Notes: generated by a model not told the origin, from the sequence alone. DNA of 64,000 nucleotides from Nemertoderma westbladi (GCA_032718475.1 JAUCBJ010001977.1:62001-126000); one strand, 5' to 3'. Numbered from the stretch's first letter, positions 26,036 to 39,236 are shown. Numbers and translations are program-made.

Positions 26036-27030
26036 GCCCGTGAAGGAACCGCTTGGTCAACCAAATTCAACTAAAACTAAGTCGTTATTCAAGTCGAGAT
26101 TTATCGAGTTTCAGTTTCGGCCAATCAGAGGGTCCCAATCTTAAACCACCGGTCTAACAGGGTCGTGACCCAATCAGGGTGTTGAGACTAAGGTGGGGGA
26201 TGTTCCTAGCGAGTATGGACGAGTTTTGTCAATTCTAGTCGAGATTTATCGAGTTTCAGTTTCGGCCAATCAGAGCGTCGCAATCTTAGACCCCCGGTCC
26301 AACCGGGTCGTGACCCAATCAGGGTGTTGAGACTAAGGTGGGGGATGTTCCTAGCGAGTATGGACGAGTTTTGTCAATTCTAGTCGAGATTTATCGAGTT
26401 TCAGTTTCGGCCAATCAGAGCGTCGCAATCTTAGACCCCCGGTCCAACCGGGTCGTGGCCCAACCAGGGTGTGAGACTAAGGTGGGGGATGTTCCTAGCG
26501 AGTATGGACGAGTTTTGTCAATTCTAGTCAAGATTTATCGAGTTTCAGTTTCGGCCAATCAGGGCGTCGCAATCTTAGACCCCCGGCCCAACCGGGTCGT
26601 GGCCCAACCAGGGTGTGAGACTAAGGTGGGGGATCTTCCTAGCGAGTATGGACGAGTTTTGTCAATTCTAGTCGAGATTTATCGAGTTTCAGTTTCGGCC
26701 AATCAGAGCGTCGCAATCTTAGACCCCCGGTCCAACCGGGTCGTGGCCCAACCAGGGTGTGAGACTAAGGTGGGGGATGTTCCTAGCGAGTATGGACGAG
26801 TTTTGTCAATTCTAGTCGAGATTTATCGAGTTTCAGTTTCGGCCAATCAGAGCGTCGCAATCTTAGACCCCCGGTCCAACCGGGTCGTGGCCCAACCAGG
26901 GTGTGAGACTAAGGTGGGGGATGTTCCTAGCGAGTATGGACGAGTTTTGTCAATTCTAGTCGAGATTTATCGAGTTTCAGTTTCGGCCAATCACAGCGTC
27001 CCATTCGTAGACCCCATGCCCCTTGGGTCT
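26036..27030. repeat. 144-bp minisatellite (about 6.7 copies)
   Basis: Units of 144 bp (146 in the first copies) contain GATGTTCCTAGCGAGTATGG, GAGTTTCAGTTTCGGCCAATCA and CGGTCCAACCGGGTCGTG. Because 144 is a multiple of three, one plus-strand frame stays open for 234 codons with a 48-residue repeat. It is antisense to the alpha2-delta-like gene and shows no domain. I treat it as non-coding intron satellite. I see no similarity to either flanking splice site. Confidence 0.92.
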
Positions 27031-27109
27031 GAAAATTTGTGAGTGTCCTTACATTTGGCCTATGTATCTATTCATCTATCTATTCTATGTATCTATGTAC
27101 CCTCCTTAC
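27031..27109. repeat. CTAT/CTATGTAT-rich microsatellite-like stretch
   Basis: Irregular CTAT, TCTATC and TATGTATC units just inside the intron, next to the exon-d donor (27110). Confidence 0.6.
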
Positions 27110-27343
27110 AGAAAGTAACCTGGCGGTTCCAAAATAACTAACTGGAAACATACTAACTGGATCTTGGTAGGGAAGTGTTAACCAATGGTCTGCATGGAAG
27201 CAACCATTCTCTGCAACGTGTTCCACCATATTCTCAACATTCTTAGCTTTCACGCTACTCGATATATTATTCTCCCCATCGGCATTGTCCAAGTATTCAA
27301 GGTCGAAAACATCAACGTGGTAAGGATCGGTAACGAATCCAAG
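27110..27343 (-). CDS. Alpha2-delta-like gene, exon d
   Basis: This 234-nt (78-codon) minus-strand exon has acceptor TTTATTATGCTCAG|CTTGG in phase 0, matching the phase-0 donor of the 40631-40867 exon. It reads LGFVTDPYHVDVFDLEYLDN, continues through a helical K/E/N-rich stretch (VKAKNVENMVEHV) and ends FGTARLLS. Alpha2-delta proteins have, just after the HPxL motif of the Cache domain, a linker and then a (V)xLDFLDxELE run. DVFDLEYLDN fits that position. Two donors are possible: TTTCT|GTAAGG (used here, phase 0) or GCCAG|GTTACT ten bases upstream (phase 2). The GTAAGG site is the better consensus. A plus-strand 111-codon frame over the exon is a shadow. Confidence 0.85.
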
Positions 27344-27596
27344 CTGAGCATAATAAATACGATGGTTGTAACATTTTTACCATACCATAATACCATAATA
27401 AGGCTCAAAACCCAAGAAAGTGGCCAAAACAATAATTATAAAAAAGTACCGGTACCCAATCAAAATATAGAAAACTATATATTTTTTCTAAGGAGATTTT
27501 TGGAATATAATTTAAAGTGAATCCCACTGACTGTAAAGCCAAGTAATTCATACTATATTGATAAATTAAATACATGGAGTTAATTGGGCTTTATAG
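27344..27596 (-). other. Intron sequence upstream of exon d
   Basis: Single-copy AT-rich sequence up to the target duplication of the adjacent DNA element. Nothing else is seen. Confidence 0.5.
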
Positions 27597-29103
27597 ACTT
27601 CAAATAGGGGATGTCCCGGAATCGATATTTTGATTCCGCCCGGAACCGGAACCGGAATTCAACATGCCGTAATTTTATATATAATTAGTTTAATACACTA
27701 AATTACCCATGAAACTTTATAATTTTTTTTGCAAAATTATATAAATTTTTTATAATTCTAAATTTACTAATGAAATCAATCAACCTTGGGGGGATTTTGG
27801 TGATGGGTGTAGTGGAGTGTGGCCTGTCCCGGAAGCAGGATAAATTTATTACGGGGCGGTACTTAGACCTTAGTTTAACCCTATCTGGCCAGGTCTATTT
27901 TTGCCAATTAACTGGCCCTCTAGGGGGTTGTCATTTTGGAAATATTTTATATCTTGGCTGAAAAGTTACAATTTCGATGTTATAAGAGTTTTCGAGGTCT
28001 CTGATCACGATTGAACTTGTGAAAATATTTTACGGTAACCATCAAATTTTTATCAATTTGTGCTACTTTTATTTTTCGTGCCAAATTGGAAATTTTTTAA
28101 GAATAAAAAGTACCATAATCAATCGGAAAATAAATTTTTTAGTGTCATATACGAATTCAGGTAGCAGAAATAAAACCCATAAGGCCATAAAATCAGGTTG
28201 ATTTGTTAATGATATATAATTATAAAAAGTTCTACTTGTATTTTTCGAGCCACTTTGGCGCATGTTCAAAAATGCCACACTGAATCGGATACGATATGAT
28301 ATGATATGAGTGCCATATTCATCAGCATTCTGGAAAACTCCTAATGTCAAAAAATTAGTTGATTTGGTGGTGATTTTTCATTATCATATTCGCACAACTT
28401 GTTTTTTTCGTGCCCCGGGGGCACATTTAACATTTCTATGAACTTTCTTGAATGTTATATTCGAGTTCATTAATCGTGATCAGCATCTAAAAAACCGAGC
28501 CATATACCGCAAATAAATTAATTTTAGCGAGCCATTAAAACTTACAAAATGTTCGCACGAAAAATATTGGAGATGGGTATTGAGGATGGTACCACAGCAC
28601 AAAATCTAACATATAGAGAGCTATGTTTTTGGTGTTTGCACTGGTGGATATCCCATTAAATTTTAGGCCCACCAAACCTGGCTCAAAGATATAGATGAAT
28701 TACAAGTAAATTTATAAAATGACCAGACTACCCCCCTGGCCAAATATGATTAAACGTAAACGACAGGGAATTCAATTTAATTGGTTTCCAAAATCCTAAC
28801 GTAAGTATCATAAAGGACCCCCTTGAAAATAAGCTGCAAAGATTTGGCGATATACCTATGTTATGTTGGACAATACATATTATACATATAATATTGTTAT
28901 TGTTTTTACTTAATGTATACATAATGTGTGATAATACTTTCACAAACTAATTGCAACTACCAAACTAGATAGCAACCTGATAATTCCGGTAAAATTCCGG
29001 CCGGAATTGACCCCATTCCGGCAATTCCGGCCGGAACCGGAATCGGACAAAAACCGCCGGAATTCCGGCAGGAACGGAATTCCGGGACATCCTACTTCAA
29101 ATA
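27597..29103. mobile_element. Non-autonomous DNA transposon with 10-bp target-site duplication
   Basis: ACTTCAAATA at 27597-27606 is repeated exactly at 29094-29103. Between them the element (27607-29093, 1487 bp) begins GGGGATGTCCCGGAAT and ends with the near-complement, ATTCCGGGACATCCT. Both ends are rich in subterminal GGAACCGG/ATTCCGG motifs: CCGGAACCGGAACCGG on the left, several ATTCCGG copies on the right. The interior is AT-rich with only short open frames and no recognisable transposase. The 8-10-bp duplication and short terminal inverted repeats fit hAT- or Mutator-like elements, but the superfamily cannot be decided. It lies in the 13-kb intron between the 40631-40867 and 27110-27343 exons. 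Confidence 0.85.
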
Positions 29104-29769
29104 TATTTTTGGTTTAATATTAGTACGAACAAGTCCGTATCAACGATACGTTTGGAAGTTCTTCACGGTTTTTGATGACATTTGTTTTATCTTTTACTTC
29201 AATGATTATAGATTAATATTAAATCAATATTTTTTGAGATCATCTACACACCTCAGCGGTAGTGCGTTGATTAGGCTTAAAAATTGTACCGCTTAAAAAT
29301 TCAGTGACGGACCAATTCTGTTGACGCACTAGTTAACCAAACACCCCAAATTGGAAATATCACAAAAAAATATTTAAAAACACGTTAACAATTTTCCAAA
29401 AACTTTGTATTTTGAAACGACCTGCAGACTGAAGTATAAAAAGGTTACATAAATGAGGTAATGGTATAATGAATTATCAAATATGATTTGAAGTTGAACA
29501 ACCAAATATGGTGAAAATTTACAATAGTAAACCAAAATATTATCGAAATTTATGCGAGCATTTAACAATGCAGTTTTATAGAACCTGTAACAAGGACATC
29601 ATCCGCTCAGCGCTCAATACATATCAGCTTGGAGAATGAAGTTATGCACAATTAGTGGTATTTAAAACAGCTTCATACGACGATGTGTGTAAAAGGTGTC
29701 AAAAACAGTAGAAGAGCAATAGTGACAATTGTAAATGCAGTGCATTAAGTGCCGTGGTGCACACACATT
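29104..29769. other. AT-rich intron sequence
   Basis: No repeat, exon or RNA gene is recognised here. Confidence 0.5.
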
Positions 29770-31810
29770 AAGGCCCGTTTTAGAATTAGTTACACATATG
29801 TACACATGCTAGCAGCTGTTGAACGTAAATAATTTATTGTCCCTGAGTCGAAATCGCTGGTGCAGCAAAGTTTACATGTTGGTACACCTGGGTTGGGTAC
29901 GCCATAGTGACGGCTGGTGCAGCTAAGTTTACATGTGGGTACACCTGGGTTGGGTACGCCATAGTGACGGCTGCTGCAGCTAAGTTTACATGTTGGTACA
30001 CCTGGGTTGGGTACGCTGTAGTGACGGCTGGTGCAGCTAAGTTTATGTGGGTACACCTGGGTTGGGTACGCTGTATAGTGACGGCTGGTGCAGCTAAGTT
30101 TACATGTTGGTACACCTGGGTTGGGTACGCTGTAGTGACGCCTGGTGCAGCTAAGTCTACATGTGGGTACACCTGGGTTGGGTACGCGGTAGTGACGGCT
30201 GGTGCAGCTAAGTTTACATGTGGGTACACCTGGGTTGGGTACGCCATAGTGACGGCTGCTGCAGCTAAGTTTACATGTTGGTACACCTGGGTTGGGTACG
30301 CTGTAGTGACGGCTGGTGCAGCTAAGTTTATGTGGGTACACCTGGGTTGGGTACGCTGTAGTGACGGCTGGTGCAGCTAAGTTTACATGTTGGTACACCT
30401 GGGTTGGGTACGCTGTAGTGACGGCTGGTGCAGCTAAGTTTACATGTTGGTACACCTGGGTTGGGTACGCGGTAGTGACGGCTGGTGCAGCTAAGTTTAC
30501 ATGTTGGTACACCTGGGTTGGGTACGCGGTAGTGACGGCTGGTGCAGCTAAGTTTATGTGGGTACACCTGGGTTGGGTACGCTGTAGTGACGCCTGGTGC
30601 AGCTAAGTCTACATGTGGGTACACCTGGGTTGGGTACGCTGTAGTGACGGCTGGGGCAGCTAAGTCTACATGTGGGTACACCTGGGTTGGGTACGCGGTA
30701 GTGACGGCTGGTGCAGCTAAGTCTACATGTGGGTACACCTGGGTTGGGTACGCTATAGTGACGGCTGGGGCAGCTAAGTCTACATGTGGGTACACCTGGG
30801 TTGGGTACGCGGTAGTGACGGCTGGTGCAGCTAAGTCTACATGTGGGTACACCTGGGTTGGGTACGCGGTAGTGACGGCTGGTGCAGCTAAGTTTATGTG
30901 GGTACACCTGGGTTGGGTACGCGGTAGTGACGGCTGCTGCAGCTAAGTTTACATGTTGGTACACCTGGGTTGGGTACGCTGTAGTGACGGCTGGTGCAGC
31001 TAAGTTTATGTGGGTACACCTGGGTTGGGTACGCTGTATAGTGACGGCTGGTGCAGCTAAGTTTACATGTTGGTACACCTGGGTTGGGTACGCTGTAGTG
31101 ACGGCTGGTGCAGCTAAGTTTACATGTTGGTACACCTGGGTTGGGTACGCGGTAGTGACGGCTGGTGCAGCTAAGTTTACATGTTGGTACACCTGGGTTG
31201 GGTACGCGGTAGTGACGGCTGGTGCAGCTAAGTTTATGTGGGTACACCTGGGTTGGGTACGCTGTAGTGACGCCTGGTGCAGCTAAGTCTACATGTGGGT
31301 ACACCTGGGTTGGGTACGCGGTAGTGACGGCTGGTGCAGCTAAGTCTACATGTGGGTACACCTGGGTTGGGTACGCGGTAGTGACGGCTGGTGCAGCTAA
31401 GTTTATGTGGGTACACCTGGGTTGGGTACGCGGTAGTGACGGCTGGTGCAGCTAAGTTTACATGTTGGTACACCTGGGTTGGGTACGCGGTAGTGACGGC
31501 TGGTGCAGCTAAGTTTATGTGGGTACACCTGGGTTGGGTACGCGGTAGTGACGGCTGGTGCAGCTAAGTCTACATGTTGGTACACCTGGGTTGGGTACGC
31601 TATAGTGACGGCTGGTGGAGCTAAGTTTACATGTGGGTACACCTGGGTTGGGTACGCGGTAGTGACGGCTGGTGCAGCTAAGTTTACATGTTGGTACACC
31701 TGGGTTGGGTACGCTATAGTGACGGCTGGTGGAGCTAAGTTTACATGTGGGTACACCTGGGTTGGGTCGCTATAGTGACGGCTGGTGCAGCTAATTTAAA
31801 AACGGGCCTT
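29770..31810. mobile_element. Inverted-repeat-flanked unit carrying the 57-bp satellite
   Basis: AAGGCCCGTTTTAGAATTAG (29770-29789) is matched in inverted orientation at 31791-31810 (18 of 20 positions). Almost everything between them is the 57-bp array. This looks like a TIR DNA element whose interior has been taken over by a tandem repeat. No target-site duplication is evident, so the assignment is tentative. Confidence 0.5.
29863..31793. repeat. 57-bp minisatellite (about 34 copies)
   Basis: Units of 57 bp (and a 52-bp short form) contain GTGACGGCTGGTGCAGCTAA, GTTTACATG and GGTACACCTGGGTTGGGTAC. Because 57 is 19 codons and the units lack stops, several overlapping open frames of 80-240 codons appear on both strands. 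They have no domains and shift frame at every short unit, so I do not call them genes. Confidence 0.95.
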
Positions 31811-32227
31811 TGGGCAGCTCAACAAAGTCCGAAACAATCAATAGATCGTTTGAGAAAAGCGAAATAAGAATATTTAATAGGAAAATGTTGCCATTAAATA
31901 GGAAGTCGCTGTTAGCGCGTCTGTTGCTATAGGTATATTGAAAACAGTTTTATAAAATATATAAATAACAGCCAATAGGAATATGGAAACAAATAGCTCA
32001 TGCTAGGTCAATAGTTGTAACCAAGGACCCATCCACACTGATTGGCTAAAGAGGACCGACCATGCAAGTAACGGCGTACTTACACGACCCATTCTCAAGA
32101 GTTTAGCGAAGATTTCTATCAGATTCTATTTAAATAAAGTTACAATTACTGAAGCAAACCGCACAATTATAGGAAAATTACCGGTAGTTTTTCTAAAATG
32201 ATCGGGTACGTATATGCAGGTAATGGC
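31811..32227. other. Unique intron sequence
   Basis: Single-copy sequence between the 57-bp and 20-bp arrays. Nothing is recognised. Confidence 0.5.
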
Positions 32228-33396
32228 GCGATATACTAACTCTGGGTCCGATATACTAATTCTGTGTACGATATACTAACTCTGGGTCCGATATACTAAC
32301 TCTGGGTACGATATACTAACTCTGGGTCCGATATACTAACTCTGGGTCCGATATACTAACTCTGGGTCCGATATACTAACTCTGGGTACGATATACTAAC
32401 TCTGGGTCCGATATACTAACTCTGTGTACGATATACTAACTCTGGGTCCGATATACTAACTCTGGGTACGATATACTAACTCTGGGTACGATATACTAAC
32501 TCTGGGTCCGATATACTAACTCTGGGTCCGATATACTAACTCTGGGTCCGATATACTAACTCTGGGTCCGATATACTAACTCTGGGTACGATATACTAAC
32601 TCTGGGTCCGATATACTAACTCTGGGTCCGATATACTAACTCTGGGTACGATATACTAACTCTGGGTCCGATATACTAACTCTGGGTCCGATATACTAAC
32701 TCTGTGTACGATATACTAACTCTGGGTCCGATACACTAACTATGGGTCCGATATACTAACTCTGGGTCCGATATACTAACTCTGGGTCCGATATACTAAC
32801 TCTGGGTCCGATATACTAACTCTGGGTCCGATATACTAACTCTGGGTACGATATACTAACTCTGGGTCCGATATACTAACTCTGGGTCCGATATACTAAC
32901 TCTGGGTACGATATACTAACTCTGGGTCCGATATACTAACTCTGGGTCCGATATACTAACTCTGTGTACGATATACTAACTCTGGGTCCGATATACTAAC
33001 TCTGGATCCGATATACTAACTCTGGGTCCGATACACTAACTCTGGGTCCGATACACTAACTATGGGTCCGATATACTAACTCTGGGTCCGATATACTAAC
33101 TGTGGGTCCGATATACTAACTCTGGGTCCGATATACTAACTATGGGTCCGATATACTAACTCTGGGTACGATATACTAACTCTGGGTCCGATATACTAAC
33201 TCTGGGTCCGATATACTAACTCTGTGTACGATATACTAACTCTGGGTCCGATATACTAACTCTGGGTCCGATATACTAACTCTGGGTCCGATATACTAAC
33301 TCTGGGTCCGATATACTAACTCTGTGTACGATATACTAACTCTGGGTCCGATACACTAACTCTGGGTCCGATACACTAACTATGGGGCCGATATAC
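32228..33396. repeat. 20-bp minisatellite, left part
   Basis: Units of 20 bp, CGATATACTAACTCTGGGTC, with common variants GTGTA, GATACAC and CTATGG. The array is interrupted by the retrotransposon at 33397-34515 and resumes at 34516. Each unit carries ATACTAAC on the plus strand, which is antisense to the host gene. Confidence 0.96.
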
Positions 33397-34515
33397 CTGC
33401 ACTTTCATTATATGGGATTCCTGATGAAATTATTGCAGCAATCAGATCAGTATATGATGGTTCGACAACATTTGTGTCTACTGTTGACGGTGACACAGAA
33501 CCATTTGAAGTGTTATGGGGCGTCCTCCAAGGAGACACACTTGCACCATTCTTGTTCATTATTGTGGTTGACTATGTTCTACGCATGTCCTTAGATCATT
33601 ATAATGATGATGGGGTGATGATAACTCCACCTACTGGCTCCAGAAGTCGAGGAAATCCTGCCAAGTACCTAACTGATCTAGACTTTGCTGATGACTTAGG
33701 AGTACTCTCAGAATCATTAGAGGGAGCCCAACGGCTCCTCAGCTCATTAGAACATGCTGCTTCTAGTGTTGGTCTTTTTATTAACTCCAAAAAGACCAAA
33801 ATTCTGACAGTTAACTTTGAAAGTCCTCAGCAAGTCTCTGATCGGATGAGCATAAGCTCAAAGGATGGTATGCTTGAGCATGTGGACGACTTCTGTTACC
33901 TGGGATCATGGATCCGGAAGTCAGGTGAGGACCTTCGAATACGTAAGGGAAAGGCATGGGCAGCCTTGAATAGGCTTTCCAGGATTTGGAAGTCACCGAG
34001 AATTAATCGGAAACTTAAGGTCCGATTATTTAGAGCAGCAGTAGTTCCAGTACTCCTCTACGGGAGTCCATGCTGGGCTCTAACTGCTGAGGACACCAAA
34101 TCTCTGGATGGCACATTCACAAGAATGCTACGCCGGGTTCATTGTGTCAAGTACAATGCACACATCTCCAACCAGACACTATATAACATTGGAGGTGTCT
34201 CATTGGTTCCCCCAAGCTTGACACTAGAACAAAATCGCCTCCGCTTTGCAGGACATTGCTTTCGCCGTGAGGACCAGCCAGTGCATAATCTTGTACTTTG
34301 GCAGCCTCATGGAGTGAATAAGCATGGCGGACAGCCCATGACTTTCTTGAGACGCATCTTAAAGGACACTGGCCTTAAAGATGCGGACGATCTAGCAAAT
34401 GTCATGGGTGATAGGGAGTTGTGGCGGTGCAATTTTGTTGACAAGCCGGCACAGCATTCTTAAAAATGCAGCTGCAATGCAGCATGCCGATCCTAGTAGT
34501 AGTAGTAGTAGTAGT
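33397..34515 (+). mobile_element. 5'-truncated non-LTR retrotransposon with (TAG)n tail, in the 20-bp satellite
   Basis: The satellite stops at CCGATATAC (33388-33396) and restarts with the same CCGATATAC at 34516-34524. A clean insertion without duplication would have resumed at TAACTC, so this is a 9-bp target-site duplication. The 3' end is seven TAG units plus T (34494-34515), 30 bases after the stop codon, instead of poly(A). The left end falls inside the reverse transcriptase domain, so the copy is 5'-truncated. Confidence 0.92.
33399..34463 (+). pseudogene. Truncated LINE reverse transcriptase (C-terminal half)
   Basis: The open frame begins directly at the truncation (ALSLYGIPDEIIAAIRSVYD) and runs 354 codons to TAA. 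It carries the reverse transcriptase motif GVLQGDTLAPFLF near codons 45-58 and the catalytic FADD of LDFADDLGVLSE near codon 115. The thumb/connector follows, with LYGSPCWALT, then the C-terminal block LRFAGHCFRREDQP and GGQPMTFLRRILKDTG typical of one animal LINE group. The endonuclease and N-terminal RT motifs are missing. There are no internal stops, so the copy is young. The first in-frame ATG (33474) has no functional meaning. It is the same superfamily as the element at 45067-45891, and the relics at 40458-40591 and 52339-52401 belong to its family. The exact clade is not resolved. Confidence 0.9.
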
Positions 34516-37500
34516 CCGATATACTAACTCTGTGTACGATATACTAACTCTGGGTCCGATATACTAACTGTGGGTCCGATATACTAACTCTGGGTCCGAT
34601 ATACTAACTCTGTGTACGATATACTAACTCTGGGTCCGATATACTAACTCTGGGTCCGATATACTAACTCTGGGGGTACGATACACTAACTATGGGTCCG
34701 ATACACTAACTATGGGTCCGATATACTAACTCTGTGTACGATATACTAACTCTGGGTCCGATATACTAACTCTGGGTCCGATATACTAACTCTGGGTAAG
34801 ATATACTAACTCTGGATCCGATATACTAATTCTGGGTCCGATAAACTAACTCTGGGTCCGATATACTAACTCTGGGTCCGATATACTAACTCTGGGTCCG
34901 ATATACTACCTCTGGGTCCGATACACTAACTATGGGTCCGATACACTAACTCTGGGTCCGATATACTAACTCTGTGTACGATATACTAACTCTGGGTAAG
35001 ATATACTAACTCTGGATCCGATATACTAATTCTGGGTCCGATACACTAACTCTGGGTCCGATACACTAACTATGGGTCCGATATACTAACTCTGTGTACG
35101 ATATACTAACTCTGGGTCCGATACACTAACTATGGGTCCGATATACTAACTGTGGGTCCGATATACTAACTCTGGGTCCGATTTACTAACTCTGGGGGTA
35201 CGATACACTAACTATGGGTCCGATACACTAACTATGGGTCCGATATACTAACTCTGTGTACGATATACTAACTCTGGGTCCGATATACTAACTCTGGGTC
35301 CGATATACTAACTCTGGGTAAGATATACTAACTCTGGATCCGATATACTAATTCTGGGTCCGATAAACTAACTCTGGGTCCGATATACTAACTCTGGGTC
35401 CGATATACTAACTCTGGGTCCGATATACTACCTCTGGGTCCGATACACTAACTATGGGTCCGATACACTAACTCTGGGTCCGATATACTAACTCTGTGTA
35501 CGATATACTAACTCTGGGTAAGATATACTAACTCTGGATCCGATATACTAATTCTGGGTCCGATAAACTAACTCTGGGTCCGATATACTAACTCTGGGTC
35601 CGATATACTAACTCTGGGTCCGATTTACTAACTCTGGGGGTACGATACACTAACTATGGGTCCGATACACTAACTATGGGTCCGATATACTAACTCTGTG
35701 TACGATATACTAACTCTGGGTCCGATATACTAACTCTGGGTCCGATATACTAACTCTGGGTAAGATATACTAACTCTGGATCCGATATACTAATTCTGGG
35801 TCCGATAAACTAACTCTGGGTCCGATATACTAACTCTGGGTCCGATATACTAACTCTGTGTACGATATACTAACTCTGGGTCCGATATACTAACTCTGGG
35901 TCCGATATACTAACTTTGGGTCCGATATACTAACTCTGGGTAAGATATACTAACTCTGTGTCCGATATACTAACTCTGGGTTCGATATACTAACTCTGGG
36001 TCCGATATACTAACTCTGGGTCCGATATACTAACTCTGGGTCCGATACACTAACTATGGGTCCGATATACTAACTGTGGGTCCGATATACTAACTCTGGA
36101 TCCGATATACTAATTCTGGGTCCGATATACTAACTCTGGATCCGATATACTAACTCTGGGTCCGATATACTAACTCTGGGTCCGATATACTAACTCTGGG
36201 TCCGATACACTAACTATGGGTCCGATATACTAACTCTGTGTACGATATACTAACTCTGGATACGATATACTAACTCTGGGTCCGATATACTAACTCTGAA
36301 TCCGATATACTAACTCTGGGTCCGATATACTAACTGTGGGTCCGATATACTAACTTTGGGTCCGATACACTAACTGTGGGTCCGATATACTAACTCTGTG
36401 TACGATATACTAACTCTGGATACGATATACTAACTCTGGGTCCGATATACTAACTCTGAATCCGATATACTAACTCTGGGTCCGATATACTAACTGTGGG
36501 TCCGATATACTAACTCTGGGTCCGATATACTACCTCTGGGACCGATATACTAACTCTGGGTCCGTTATACTAACTCTGGGTCCGTTATACTAACTCTGGG
36601 TCCGTTATACTAACTCTGGGTCCGTTATACTAATTCTGGGTCCGACATACTAACTCTGGATCCGATATACTAACTCTGGGTCCGATGTACTAACTCTGGG
36701 TCCGATATACTAACTGTGGGTCCGATATACTAACTCTGGGTCCGATATACTAACTCTGGGTCCGATATACTAACTCTGGGTCCGATATACTAACTCTGGG
36801 TCCGATATACTAACTTTGGGTCCGATATACTAACTCTGGGTCCGATATACTAACTGTGGGTCCGATATACTAACTGTGGGTCCGATATACTAACTCTGGG
36901 TCCGATATACTAACTCTGTGTCCGATGTACTAACTCTGGGTCCGATATACTAACTATGGGTCCGATATACTAACTCTGGGTACGATATACTAACTCTGGG
37001 TCCGATATACTAACTCTGTGTACGATATACTAACTCTGGGTCCGATATACTAACTCTGGGTCCGATACACTAACTCTGGGTCCGATACACTAACTATGGG
37101 TCCGATATACTAACTCTGTGTACGATATACTAACTCTGGGTCCGATACACTAACTATGGGTCCGATATACTAACTGTGGGTCCGATATACTAACTCTGGG
37201 TCCGATATACTAACTCTGGGTCCGATATACTAACTCTGGGTACGATATACTAACTCTGGATCCGATATACTAACTCTGGGTCCGATTTACTAACTCTGGG
37301 GGTACGATACACTAACTATGGGTCCGATACACTATGGGTCCGATACACTAACTATGGGTCCGATATACTAACTCTGGGTCCGATACACTAACTCTGGGTC
37401 CGATACACTAACTATGGGTCCGATATACTAACTCTGTGTACGATATACTAACTCTGGGTCCGATACACTAACTCTGGGTCCGATATACTAACTCTGGGTC

Positions 37501-38556
37501 CGATATACTAACTCTGGGTACGATATACTAACTCTGGATCCGATATACTAACTCTGGGTCCGATTTACTAACTCTGGGGGTACGATACACTAACTATGGG
37601 TCCGATACACTAACTATGGGTCCGATATACTAACTCTGTGTACGATATACTAACTCTGGGTCCGATATACTAACTCTGGGTCCGATATACTAACTCTGGG
37701 TCCGATATACTAACTCTGGATCCGATATACTAACTGTGGGTCCGATATACTAACTCTGTGTACGATATACTAACTCTGGGTCCGATACACTAACTCTGAG
37801 TCCGATACACTAACTATGGGTCCGATATACTAACTCTGTGTACGATATACTAACTATGGGTCCGATACACTAACTCTGAGTCCGATACACTAACTATGGG
37901 TCCGATATACTAACTCTGTGTACGATATACTAACTCTGGGTCCGATACACTAACTCTGGGTCCGATATACTAACTCTGGGTCCGATATACTAACTGTGGG
38001 TCCGATATACTAACTCTGTGTACGATATACTAACTCTGGGTCCGATACACTAACTCTGAGTCCGATACACTAACTATGGGTCCGATATACTAACTCTGTG
38101 TACGATATACTAACTCTGGGTCCGATACACTAACTATGGGTCCGATATACTAACTGTGGGTCCGATATACTAACTCTGGGTCCGATTTACTAACTCTGGG
38201 GGTACGATATACTAACTATGGGTCCGATACACTAACTATGGGTCCGATATACTAACTCTGTGTACGATATACTAACTCTGGGTCCGATATACTAACTCTG
38301 GGTCCGATATACTAACTCTGGGTCCGATATACTAACTCTGGGTCCGATATACTAACTCTGGGTCCGATATACTAACTCTGGGTCCGATATACTAACTATG
38401 GGTCCGATATACTAACTATGGGTCCGATATACTAACTCTGGGTCCGATATACTAACTCTGGGTCCGATATACTAACTATGGGTCCGATATACTAACTATG
38501 GGTCCGATATACTAACTCTGGGTCCGATATACTAACTGTGGGTCCGATATACTAAC
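34516..38556. repeat. 20-bp minisatellite, right part, with longer internal duplications
   Basis: Continuation of the CGATATACTAACTCTGGGTC array, about 200 units. Marker variants such as CTGGGGGTACGATACACTAAC, GATTTACTAAC and GTAAGATATACTAAC recur in the same order several times (near 34670, 35195, 35635, 37300, 37570, 38195). This shows block duplications of several hundred bases on top of the 20-bp unit. Confidence 0.96.
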
Positions 38557-39236
38557 ACATGACAGATGGCGCCGACAGTGGGGTGGGTGGTAACCACATG
38601 AGACTAAATTAAGTGACATGCTACATGTCGTCAGTATATTAATTGGGGAGGGAGTGAGTTGGGGTACCTAAATTATAATGCTTTATATTCTCATAAATTC
38701 TCATGACTCCACTATAAGTCGCCAGTCAAATAGTTATGACGATACATGCAAAAAGGATGAAAAAACTATTAAGGGAGATTTCATAAAGAAAAACAATGAC
38801 AACTGGTATGTAACGAATCTACGAAAATTAATCATAAGCCGTCCATCAAGATTTATCGATTAAATTATGAAGCCAACGAAGAAGCAATGGGTTAGTCTAT
38901 TCATACAATGAAAGCGTACGTGTACCAACAATATGGACGACTCAATCACTACAGGTTAAACATAATGTTAATGGTAGTCATGGCAAATACTGATTTTCTT
39001 ACTTACTGGTTGCCATGGCACCTACCAATGGAGACGCAGGCAACAGGCCCTGAATGCAACAGAAAGAAAATGTTAGTACCGGGTCCACAAAAAGTTAGCG
39101 CGAAATAATATCAATATAAATAATATTATTAGATTATTGGAATCTACTTCTATAAATAATAAATAATATGACGGACATGTTAGAAAGCCTATTTTAGATT
39201 TCAATTTAATCAATTGACTTTATTCTGCGTGTACTC
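38557..39236. other. Unique intron sequence
   Basis: Two plus-strand open frames of 61 and 66 codons (38678, 38908) show no domain. No exon of the host gene is recognised on the minus strand. Confidence 0.5.

Noticed and set aside
26036-27030. 144-bp satellite as a copy of a neighbouring splice site
   Set aside because: Compared by eye with the exon-d donor and exon-e acceptor; no matching stretch.
26338-27042. 234-codon plus-strand frame with 48-residue repeats
   Set aside because: Follows from the 144-bp period. It is antisense within an intron, with no motif or start context.
29790-31775. Overlapping open frames of 77-240 codons on both strands
   Set aside because: Artefacts of the 57-bp (19-codon) satellite; frames change at each 52-bp unit.
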